This document shows positions 1 through 7,900 of a stretch of DNA of 15,515 bases, one piece after another. The stretch comes from an uncultured Anaerolineae bacterium. GTDB taxonomy: Bacteria > Chloroflexota > Anaerolineae > Anaerolineales > Villigracilaceae. The stretch is from the NCBI GenBank assembly GCA_903854805.1, contig CAINXK010000251.1, positions 1 through 15,515 on the forward strand. Direction: 5' to 3'. Below the pieces are notes generated by a model. It was not told the origin of the DNA. It saw only the letters and a list, made by a program, of their open reading frames with translations, and ran no database searches. The stretch's first letter is position 1. Each line of letters opens with the position of its first letter. The position numbers and the translations under genes were made by a program.

Positions 1-549
1 AGCGGATTCAAGCGCAAGCGCAAAAGTGGGCTGATCGGAATCATGATAAGCGGCCGGGAAGAACGGGCCACCCGGTGGCACGTTGGCGAGTGCCGCAAAA
101 CGCAGATTGGCAAACCCATCCTGCGAAATGGTTGCATTCCGGATGATCACTTCAGCACAGGCTCGCAGCGCTGGCAGATAGATACCATCATGAGGCGAAG
201 CCATGAGGCCCGAAAAGAATATATTTTTCGAGGCCGCGATCGCATCCGGGATCATCTCGTAACTCTCGGGAACATCCGGGAGCGCTGGGCCCAGCGAAGC
301 GAAATCGATGCCGTTGGCAGCAATGGAATTACTCAATTTCTGAGCAAAACGCGGCGTCAGGCTTATAGCGTCCGCGCCCAACAAGTTTGTGAATGGTATG
401 CTGGCGATACGTGTTGTTTGGACCTCATAGCCAGCATTCTCAAAGGCAGCACGCGCCGTTGAAAGAAATATGCCCGCATCCTGAATTCTATCTTCCTTGA
501 GCGGCCAACCAACATTCATAAAATATGTAATCGAACGAATTTTCATCAT
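1..549 (-). CDS. DUF711 family protein, partial (C-terminus beyond left edge)
   Basis: The reverse strand is open from 549 to the window edge, giving 183 codons with no stop. The translation starts MMKIRSITYFMNVGWPLKED and continues with 'GYEVQTTRIASIPF', 'SLGPALPDVPESY', 'FANLRFAALANVPPGGPFFP' and 'AAYHDSD'. I recognise this as the N-terminal part of the DUF711 family, an uncharacterised group with no proven biochemical role; no function is claimed here. The start is either ATG 549-547 or ATG 546-544. The second gives the usual family start MKIRS and places a GAGG four bases upstream. Both overlap the stop codon (548-546) of the methyltransferase gene upstream, so the two are very probably one transcript with coupled translation. 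Family members are roughly 400 residues, so about half is missing from view. Nothing looks broken in the visible part. Confidence 0.82.
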   Translation of the reverse strand, partial: MMKIRSITYFMNVGWPLKEDRIQDAGIFLSTARAAFENAGYEVQTTRIASIPFTNLLGADAISLTPRFAQKLSNSIAANGIDFASLGPALPDVPESYEMIPDAIAASKNIFFSGLMASPHDGIYLPALRACAEVIIRNATISQDGFANLRFAALANVPPGGPFFPAAYHDSDQPTFALALESA

Positions 550-1325
550 GCCTCGCTTCTCTGCCGGACAACCTCGAACATAAGTACTGCCCCAGCCACA
601 CCTGCGTTTAATGATTCTATTTTACCCGGCATTGGAATGTTAACAACAAAATTCGCAAGGTTTTTTGCAGGTTCGCTGGCTCCATCTGCCTCGCCGCCCA
701 CAATCAGTGCCAGTGGTTGGCGAAAATTTGCCTTCCAGCATGATGTCGGGCCATCCGCCCCGGCCAGAAAGGTGGAAATCCCGTTCAATCTGGTGCGGAT
801 CTCTTCCCACCCCAAGCTGTAAATTTGTACTCGGAAGTGTGCACCCATCCCGGCGCGCACGACTTTGGGGCCAAACGGATCTGTTGTCTCGGGTGGAATA
901 ATGACTACTTGCACCCCCGCAGCAGCCGCGCTCCGGATAAGTGTGCCCAGATTGCCAGGATCACGAATTTGATCCGGAATCAGCAGAAAATTCAAGGGAA
1001 TTGCATCGCTAAATGTCGGTTCGGGGAGCTTCAAGACAGCTACCACACCCTGGCTGGATTCGGTTTCGCCAACCGAGCGCAGGATGTTAGGCAGCACCTC
1101 ATCCACTTCGACCCCGCAGGCGACAAGCTGCTCGATGAGTTTTTTACCACGGTTTGATGTCTCTGAACTGTAAAGCACGTATTGAAAAGGCCAGTTGGCT
1201 TGCAGGGCATCTTCAACCAGGCGCACACCCTCAGCCAAAAAAGCGCCGGCTTCGCGGCGTTCTTTTGGCTTTCCGGCCAGTGCACGGATGAGTTTCAGCC
1301 TGGGGTTATGCGGAGATGTGATCAT
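546..1325 (-). CDS. SpoU/TrmH-family RNA 2'-O-ribose methyltransferase
   Basis: A 259-residue protein of the SPOUT superfamily that should transfer a methyl group from S-adenosylmethionine to a ribose 2'-OH of rRNA or tRNA in the cytoplasm. The N-terminal 100 residues form the L30e-like substrate-binding domain (SPHNPRLK at 4-11, GAFLAEGVRLVEDAL at 27-41). The catalytic trefoil-knot domain follows, with motif 1 at 118-131 (DQIRDPGNLGTLIR, Arg131 being the expected catalytic arginine), motif 2 at 208-215 (IVGGEADG) and motif 3 at 229-243 (NIPMPGKIESLNAGV). Length and motif order are normal for the family. The start is ATG 1325-1323, preceded by GAAGG six bases upstream; an in-frame TAA just before it rules out a longer form. 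The exact target nucleotide cannot be told from sequence; RlmB-like or YsgA-like are possible, so no symbol is given. It overlaps the DUF711 gene downstream. Confidence 0.93.
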   Translation of the reverse strand: MITSPHNPRLKLIRALAGKPKERREAGAFLAEGVRLVEDALQANWPFQYVLYSSETSNRGKKLIEQLVACGVEVDEVLPNILRSVGETESSQGVVAVLKLPEPTFSDAIPLNFLLIPDQIRDPGNLGTLIRSAAAAGVQVVIIPPETTDPFGPKVVRAGMGAHFRVQIYSLGWEEIRTRLNGISTFLAGADGPTSCWKANFRQPLALIVGGEADGASEPAKNLANFVVNIPMPGKIESLNAGVAGAVLMFEVVRQRSEA

Positions 1326-1331
1326 GGAAGA

Positions 1332-1336
1332 CCTTC
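1332..1336 (-). promoter_or_regulatory. Ribosome binding site of the SpoU methyltransferase gene
   Basis: On the reverse strand GAAGG lies six bases before ATG 1325-1323. Together with the stop codon immediately upstream in the same frame it fixes the start. A reverse-strand TACAAT at 1425-1420 could be a -10 element for this gene, but no convincing -35 is seen. Confidence 0.6.
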
Positions 1337-1709
1337 GTTACCTCGTCCCAATATTCTTGGATGGTGTCTCGATACGTAGTCTCGGGCGGCGATTGGCATT
1401 GTAATTACTTCAATCCACTATTGTACCCCGAAGATTTACCGTCTGGCCGTTTTTGGCATTGAGCGGATTCCGTTGGGAAAGGGAATAATAAAATCATCAC
1501 AACAATTGAACCTCGTAGCTGTCGGCACAGCTGATTGAACATCAGCATTAGCCATAGTTCCCATTATCAGAAAACAAAGAGGAAGTCATGGGTTCCGAAC
1601 TTGACCCCGAAACTGCACTGGTTGCGCAAACCAAATGAGCAATGCGTGCTTGCGAAATAATAGGAGCGATAGATAACCAGCGTTGCTGCCGGGTCGAACA
1701 GTCGCGAAC

Positions 1710-1739
1710 TTGCGATGTAGCCTGAGCGCTTCTGATAAA
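1710..1739 (+). promoter_or_regulatory. Weak candidate promoter of the penicillin-binding-like gene
   Basis: TTGCGA at 1710-1715 and GATAAA at 1734-1739 are separated by 18 bases and each matches the sigma-70 consensus at four of six positions. Transcription would begin only a base or two before ATG 1748, making a nearly leaderless mRNA. This would fit the absence of a usable Shine-Dalgarno site, since the GAAGG at 1742-1746 is one base from the ATG. The match is weak and chance is possible. Confidence 0.25.
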
Positions 1740-1747
1740 ATGAAGGT

Positions 1748-4270
1748 ATGTCTGCCCTTCCTTTTCTTCGGCGACGCCGAAAACGCCACACCCTTGAACG
1801 TAAGGTTAAACAAAACCGTCTGACAAGCGCAATGATCTCTATCGGGTTATCCTTGTCTGCACTTATGGGTGTAATTATCATCGGCGGAGCCTTCGCCTAT
1901 GCTGCCATCACAGCAGACCTGCCGGCTCTTGAAATGCTACCCACCTTGCTGGATCCGGTGAATGGCAGTTTGCTGCAACCTACCCGCATTTACGATCGCA
2001 GCGGAACCCATCTAATATCTGTATTGGCCCCGCAAGATGCCATGCGGGTTTATGTGCCGTACGATAACAAGCTTACTGAGCATCACATACCAGACACCCT
2101 GGCACAGGCAACCATCGCGTTGATTGACCCTGGTTTTTGGTCCCACCCTGGTTACTTGCTGGACGGCATCTCCAACCCTGATGAGCACGCCACCCTGGCC
2201 CAAAAATTGGTTGCCAACATGCTTTTATGGGAAGAGCCTGCCAACCTGCGGCGTGCCATCCGCGAGCGAATTCTGGCTGGGCAGTTGACTTCTCACTTTG
2301 GAAGGAACAAAATCATAGAATGGTATCTAAACAGCGCCAACTATGGACATTTTGCTTACGGAGCAGAATCAGCCGCACAGCTATACCTGGGCAAATCCAT
2401 CGGCCAAATCAACCTGGCAGAAGCCGCATTGCTGGCTTCCGTGAACGAATCCCCTGCCATCAATCCACTGGATGCACCGCAGGCCGCCTTACAGCGCCAA
2501 CAAGCTGCGCTCATCCTGATCCAAACACGTGGAATGGCTACCCCCACCGAAATCAAACTGGCACAAAAGACACACATCACTTTACAGGAAGAACCTACAC
2601 AGCCAAATGGCGCACCGGCATTCAATGCATTGGTACTCTCACAAATTGAAAGCAGATTTAATCGCACACGCATCGAACAGGGCGGCCTGCAAATCATAAC
2701 CACATTGGATTACGATCTGCAACAGCGCTCAGAATGTGCCATGCAAGCCCTATTTGCACGCCTGGATAGTTCTGTTGACACCAGCATGCCAATCGCTTGC
2801 GATGGTGCAGAGATGCTGCCTCCGCTGCCACCCGGGCAAAATGCGCCAGAATCGGCAAGTGCCGCGGTGCTCGATCCAAACAATGGGCAGCTGCTTGCGT
2901 TAATTGGGGATTGGAAAAACAAGAATGAATCTACCTTCTTAACTCCCCATCGCCCAGGCACCCTGCTGACCCCATTTCTCTACCTGACCGGGTTTACACG
3001 TGGTCTCGCACCGGCCACACTCATGTGGGATCTGCCACCGGAAAATTCCATACCAGCCCCAGAAGGCCGCGTTTACCAGGGGCCATTGCGTCTGCGCAGC
3101 GCCCTGGCTAACGACAGCCTGGCTCCTGCCGCCCAGCTCTTTGGGCAAATGGGCGCAGGCCTGGTGCAACAGACCATGGCTCCTTTTGGCCTGGATATTT
3201 CAGCTTCCGACTTCGAGTCATTGGTTGAAACAGAAAATCGCTATTCGGTCATCCAGATCGCCCAATCTTACGGAGTCTTCGCAGCCCAGGGAACCCTGAT
3301 TGGGCAGCCCCCTACTGACACCCCAGCTGGCAAATTAGTACCTTCCACCATTCTGGCTTTGCGTGACTTGACTGGTCACGTTTACGCCGAGTGGAGCAGC
3401 CAGAACTCCGAACAGATTGTCAGCCCACAATTGGCCTATCTGGTTACTGATGCGCTCAGCACCAATCTGCCAAATTTCGGACGCCCCATGGCACTCAAAA
3501 CCGGCGTAACATCAGACCTTAGCGATACCTGGGCGGCCGGCTACACGCCGCATCGCATCGTGGTTGTCTGGATGGGCGGGCAAAACCTCTCACAACGGCC
3601 GGTCACGAGCCTATGGACAGCGATTATGAACTCAGCCAGCCGCGATGTGCCCCCGGATAACTGGGTTCAACCCAGCGGAATGCTGCGCCTGAAAGTATGC
3701 GATCCATCTGGAATGCTGCCGAGCGAAGCCTGTCCAAATATTATCGATGAAATCTTCATTGATGGATATCAACCGACTCAGATTGATAGCCTGTTCAAAT
3801 CGTATGATATAAACCGCGAAACCGGGCTGCTGGCAACTGTGTTCACACCCGAACAACTGGTGGAAAAACACGTTTTTATGCAGATACCGCCTGAGGCCCT
3901 GTCCTGGGCGAAAAACGCCAACTTGCCGATACCGCCCAACCAATACGATAATATTCAACCACCAGCAGCCAACCCGGATGCAACCATCACATATCCAGGC
4001 ATGTTTGCCACACTGCAAGGCAACCTGATCATCAAAGGCACTGCGGGAGGACCAAATTTCAGCTATTATCGTTTGCAATATGGGCAGGGGCTCAATCCGC
4101 AAAATTGGACCCAGATCGGTTCCGACGAAAAAGAGACGGTCAGAAGTGGCAAGCTGGCTGACTGGGACACGACCGGGCTGAAAGGCCTCTATTCGCTGCA
4201 GCTGCTGGTCGTCCGCACCGACCACAGCCTGCAAACAGCAACGGTACAGGTAACTTTAAATAGTCCATAG
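1748..4270 (+). CDS. Class A penicillin-binding protein homologue, probable pseudoenzyme
   Basis: An 840-residue protein with the full layout of a bifunctional peptidoglycan synthase: Arg/Lys-rich cytoplasmic start, one membrane helix (about 30-54), GT51 glycosyltransferase domain (about 75-280), transpeptidase domain (about 365-635) and a C-terminal beta domain (about 745-838). Overall similarity is clear: IIEWYLN at 189-195, YGAESAAQLYLG at 204-215, AEAALLAS at 224-231, KTG at 584-586. The key residues are altered. In GT51 motif I the expected Glu-Asp is Ile126-Asp127, and the GGSTxTQQ motif reads ATLAQK at 148-153. Only the second glutamate, Glu191, remains. In the transpeptidase, SxxK is replaced by Thr405-Leu-Leu-Thr408 and SxN by Ser457-Leu-Ala459. 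The frame is intact, so this looks like a conserved non-enzymatic protein, perhaps a scaffold for envelope synthesis; that role is inference. The start is uncertain: ATG 1748 lacks a properly spaced ribosome site, and Met29 is an alternative. A terminator overlaps its stop. Confidence 0.88.
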   Translation: MSALPFLRRRRKRHTLERKVKQNRLTSAMISIGLSLSALMGVIIIGGAFAYAAITADLPALEMLPTLLDPVNGSLLQPTRIYDRSGTHLISVLAPQDAMRVYVPYDNKLTEHHIPDTLAQATIALIDPGFWSHPGYLLDGISNPDEHATLAQKLVANMLLWEEPANLRRAIRERILAGQLTSHFGRNKIIEWYLNSANYGHFAYGAESAAQLYLGKSIGQINLAEAALLASVNESPAINPLDAPQAALQRQQAALILIQTRGMATPTEIKLAQKTHITLQEEPTQPNGAPAFNALVLSQIESRFNRTRIEQGGLQIITTLDYDLQQRSECAMQALFARLDSSVDTSMPIACDGAEMLPPLPPGQNAPESASAAVLDPNNGQLLALIGDWKNKNESTFLTPHRPGTLLTPFLYLTGFTRGLAPATLMWDLPPENSIPAPEGRVYQGPLRLRSALANDSLAPAAQLFGQMGAGLVQQTMAPFGLDISASDFESLVETENRYSVIQIAQSYGVFAAQGTLIGQPPTDTPAGKLVPSTILALRDLTGHVYAEWSSQNSEQIVSPQLAYLVTDALSTNLPNFGRPMALKTGVTSDLSDTWAAGYTPHRIVVVWMGGQNLSQRPVTSLWTAIMNSASRDVPPDNWVQPSGMLRLKVCDPSGMLPSEACPNIIDEIFIDGYQPTQIDSLFKSYDINRETGLLATVFTPEQLVEKHVFMQIPPEALSWAKNANLPIPPNQYDNIQPPAANPDATITYPGMFATLQGNLIIKGTAGGPNFSYYRLQYGQGLNPQNWTQIGSDEKETVRSGKLADWDTTGLKGLYSLQLLVVRTDHSLQTATVQVTLNSP

Positions 4271-4308
4271 AAAAAGACCCGCGCGGTCTTTTTCTATGGA
4301 CTATTTTT
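4258..4308 (+). terminator. Rho-independent terminator with a perfect 22-bp stem
   Basis: The left arm at 4258-4279 is perfectly complementary to the right arm at 4285-4306, with the five-base loop CGCGC and a run of T at 4304-4308. The left arm contains the last codons and the TAG stop (4268-4270) of the penicillin-binding-like gene. The arm is A-rich on its outer side, so the element may also stop transcription arriving from the other direction. Confidence 0.9.
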
Positions 4309-4353
4309 GGTACCTTCTGCTGAAAGTCTCCACGGAAAATAATAGCGGATAAA

Positions 4354-4396
4354 ATACCAGTTGCTTTATCCAACCTGGTATGATCAATCCTGGTAG
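4354..4396. repeat. Three copies of CTGGTA, one inverted
   Basis: ATACCAG at 4354-4360 and CTGGTAT at 4375-4381 form a 7-bp inverted repeat with a 14-base spacer. A third copy, CTGGTA at 4391-4396, is in direct orientation 16 bases after the second. The grouping resembles a protein-binding site, but no regulator is known and the elements are short. Confidence 0.35.
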
Positions 4397-4830
4397 TAGA
4401 TATGACAAATTTTTTTAGAGTAATCCATAACAGAGTTTTCGGTAGCCTGTGACGCCTTTGCTCAACTGCAAAAATAATACATCAGATGGATCAATCGCAG
4501 CTCAAGTTTTTGAAATTTTAGCCGATAATGAAAACGGAATGATTGCGCCTATCTGGCCAAATAGTTTGCAGATTGCAACTACTGGTTTTTCTATGCCAGT
4601 ATTTAGCACCTTCTTTTTGGGGCGCTTTCTTTTCCGCGAAGGTAAACACAGGTAAAGCGTAACTTTCCATGATTTTCTTAGGCATCCCAGCCCTCGCAGA
4701 TACAGCACCTGAAAAATATACAGCCCCACCCTTTGACCAATTTCTGACGAACCAGTCCGCACAAATTTTGTCACTACAATACGGAAATAATTAACGCCCC
4801 CAAAAATAAAATTTGGTGACCACCGGCGCA

Positions 4831-4866
4831 CCAGGCTTGGATTTTCTCAATAAATATCCAGCCTGG
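4831..4866 (+). other. Hairpin in the probable leader of the PAS kinase mRNA
   Basis: CCAGGCT at 4831-4837 pairs with AGCCTGG at 4860-4866. After a one-base bulge the stem continues with GGA/TCC, for ten pairs in all. It ends 38 bases before ATG 4905. No U-tract follows, so it is not a terminator; it may affect mRNA stability or be a binding site. Confidence 0.4.
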
Positions 4867-4904
4867 AGTTCCAACTGCCCATAAAAGAAAAGAGAGCTAT
4901 CCGA

Positions 4905-7900
4905 ATGACAATACAAGCCACTGCAATGCAGGATGATGAACATACAGAATTGAACATTTTGGATTGGTCACTACGTGACATGGCAGGTTTTCTGCCGGAT
5001 GCGATCATTATTCTGGATGCAACCATGCGGATTTTATATTTAAATTCTGCCGCTGAGGCACTTTTTGGTTATAGCCAAACCGATGTCATCGGATTGGGGT
5101 TGGATATTTTCATTCCCCAACAGTATAAGCACGCACACCACGATCACGTGTTAGATTTCCCTGGCGAAGAAAATAACACGCACTGGATGGGAGAGAATCG
5201 AATTGTCTATGGGCAACATCGAAATGGGTATCTAATTCCATTGGAAATACCCATTACCCGGCGAAAATATCAAAACCAGACCTTTTTCATCTGTGCTCCA
5301 CGCAATAACCATGAACGACTGGCATACGAACAAGCCATCAACGAAAGCGAACAGCGCTATCGCGGAGTGATTGATTCTCAGCATACGCTTGTTGTGCGGG
5401 TGGATCGTGAAGGTCGCTTTGTTTTTGCCAACCAGGCCTATTGCACGATGTTTGGAAAGAATTTGGATGAATTGGTTGGCAGTTCTTTCACACCCCTGGT
5501 GCATCCGGACGATCTACCCCTGACCCTCGAAGCCATGAAAGAACTCGAAAAACCACCATACCGGGCGAAGGTTACCCAACGTGCCATGACCATGAGTGGT
5601 TGGCGCTGGATTGCCTGGGAAGATAGTGTCATCCACGACCCTTCCAAAAATCTTTATGAAATTCAGGCAGTTGGGGTCGATGTCACTGAGCATAAAAGAG
5701 TCGAAGAAGAATTGTCCAATAAAATCGCCTTGCTTTCGGGATTATTTAATTCAATCCCTGATATCGTTTTCTATAAAGACGCACAGGGTATTTACCTGGG
5801 AGCCAACCAGGAATTCGCCCGATTGGTTGGGAAATCGGTTAATGAAATTGTGAACAAATCCGATTACGATCTGTTCTCTCCGGAAACGGCGGATTTTTTC
5901 CGCGAGAATGACCGTATCATGATGGAACAGGGCAAGCAACGTAATAATGAAGAATGGATAAAATATCCAGATGGTGAACAAGTCCTTCTGGACACCCTGA
6001 AAGCCCCTCTCTATGACAGCTATGGCCAGACAATTGGTGTTCTTGGTATCAGCCGTGATATCACCGCTCGGAAAAAGATCGAAGAAATTGCCATCGGTGA
6101 ACGAAATCTGGCCATTATCCTCGCGCAGAAATCAACGGTCGCAGAGGCACTACCGCTTGTTTTGGATTTAGCCCTGCATGTTTCTGATATGGATTGTGGT
6201 GGCATTTATCTGGTGGACCGGCAAAGCCAGGATTTGGTTTTAATGAATCAAATTGGTCTTTCAGATGATTTCGCCGCCCGAGCCAACAGATTTAATGCCG
6301 GCTCGGGTCAGCACAAGGTAGTGATGGAAGGTAACGCAATTTACCAACCCTATCTACAGTTGCCCACGAGCAAGAATCAAGTCGCTATCAATGAGGGTTT
6401 GCATATTTCCGCAATAATTCCAGTCAAATTTAATGACAAAGTGATCGCTTGTTTGAATGTTGCCTCGCATACACTCGATGACTTGCCTGGCTATCGTCGT
6501 AATGCGTTGGAGAATTTCGCGTTTCAGATAGGCAATATGATCGCCCGGTTCGAAACCCAGACCGAGCTGGTTGAAAGCCAGCGCGAACTGCAAAGCATGT
6601 TTGATTCGTTGCAGGATTACGTATTTGTTCTCGACGGTGACGACAACATCATCCAGGTTAATCAAGCAATGTTAGACAGCCTTGGCTATTCGATCGAAGA
6701 GTTGATCGGGACAAGTATCTTGAAATTGCATCCGGTTGAACAGTACCTTCAAACCACACAGGTCCTACATGCTGTGCACGTTGGGCTCGCTGAAACCTTC
6801 CCCACTGATTTGCGAAGGAAAGATGGCTCGTATATATCTGTAGAAACAAAAGTGGTAAACGGCCGTTGGGGAAGCCAGGACGTTTTAATCGGGGTAAGTC
6901 GAGACATCACTGAACGAAGAATTACAGAATTACGTTTGCGCCAGCTTTCGCAGGCAGTTGAGCAAAGCCCATCATCCATTGTGATTACAGATCTTTCTGG
7001 CAATATGGAGTATGTCAATCCAAAATTCACACAGGTAACCGGGTATAGCATAGAAGAAGCGCTTGGCCAAAATCCGCGCATTTTAAAATCAGGCAGAACT
7101 GAAACTGAAACCCATCAACATATGTGGAAAACTCTCAGAGCGGGTCTGGAATGGCGTGGCGAATTCCATAACCGTAAAAAGAATGGCGAACTTTTCTGGG
7201 AATCGGCCGTGATTGCAGGTGTAACCGATAATGACAATAAGATCACGCATTATGTGGCCATCAAAGATGATATTACCGGGCGCAAAGCTGCCGAAGAACT
7301 TCACAGCGAACAGAACCGGCTGCTGGAATACCGCCATCGTTTTGTAGAAACAATAACATCGATTTCAACTCGTTTTATCAATATGCCATCATCGGAAATT
7401 AACCCCGAAATTAGTGGCGTTTTGAAGCAGATTGGTGAACTTGAACAGGTAGATCGAAGTTATGTTTTTTTGCTGGATCAGGATAATACCCGGATGACCA
7501 ATACGCATGAGTGGTGCGCGCCGGGGATTGAATCGCAAATCAATAATATGAAAAACATTCCGACCAGCAACTTCCCATGGTGGATGGCGAAACTCGAAAA
7601 ACTGGAAGAAGTTCATATTCCAATGGTCTCCCAGTTACCGACAGAAGCACAGGCCGAGCGAGAGCTATTGGTTATGCAATCAGTCCAATCAGTGCTGGCG
7701 GTACCATTGGTGTCGCACAACACATTAATAGGTTTTCTCGGGTTTGATCTGGTCTTAAATCAACGATTCTGGACCCCTGATAGTATTTTATTAATCAAGC
7801 TGGTTGGCGACCTATTATCCAATGCTCTCATGAGCATAAGAATGCAAAATGACCTGATCCAAAGCGAAACCCGAAAAACAGCCTTACTAAGCGCCGTTCC

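Larger units (their letters stand above)
1326..1747. other. Divergent intergenic region, no convincing gene
   Basis: This 422-base gap separates the minus-strand methyltransferase from the plus-strand penicillin-binding-like gene, so it should hold both promoters. It contains a small perfect hairpin, AGCTGT at 1517-1522 and ACAGCT at 1527-1532 with a CGGC loop. The hairpin is flanked by two copies of ATTGAAC (1505-1511 and 1534-1540). Short open frames occur on both strands, including reverse-strand frames of 75 and 104 codons that run into the neighbouring gene. None has a good ribosome site or a recognisable product. No tRNA fold was found. Confidence 0.5.
4309..4904. other. Gene-poor region upstream of the PAS histidine kinase
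   Basis: About 600 bases, more A+T-rich than the flanking genes. The open frames here (68 codons from a GTG at 4449 on the plus strand, 109 codons at 4831-4502 on the minus strand) have no ribosome site and no recognisable product. The region holds a CTGGTA repeat cluster (4354-4396), small hairpins such as TACTGG/CCAGTA at 4580-4585 and 4596-4601, and a bulged hairpin at 4831-4866. The promoter of the kinase should lie here. TTGTCA near 4769 and TACAAT just after it look promoter-like but are wrongly spaced to act together. Confidence 0.5.

Noticed and set aside
43..462. 139-codon open frame on the plus strand at the left end
   Set aside because: It lies opposite the DUF711 coding sequence, which has clear family similarity on the minus strand; the plus-strand product resembles nothing.
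1322..1399. 25-codon reverse-strand frame whose TGA overlaps the ATG of the methyltransferase gene
   Set aside because: The stop/start overlap is tempting as a leader peptide, but there is no ribosome site and no sign of coding. A second overlapping frame in the same place looks equally protein-like.
1585..1740. tRNA-like GGTTC/GGGTCGAAC stretches in the divergent gap
   Set aside because: No acceptor stem, anticodon arm or CCA-compatible fold could be drawn.
1740..1823. 27-codon plus-strand frame starting at ATG 1740 and overlapping the start of the penicillin-binding-like gene
   Set aside because: No ribosome site, and it would start within the presumed -10 region; likely chance.
3632..4234. 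200-codon minus-strand frame inside the penicillin-binding-like gene
   Set aside because: Antisense shadow of a gene with a clear fold; no independent evidence.
4449..4655. 68-codon frame starting with GTG in the gene-poor region
   Set aside because: No Shine-Dalgarno sequence, no recognised domain, and a similar-size frame overlaps on the other strand.
6948..7280. PAS5 as a possible LOV photoreceptor
   Set aside because: The segment reads GQNPRILKSG and lacks the flavin-reactive cysteine of the NCRFLQ motif.
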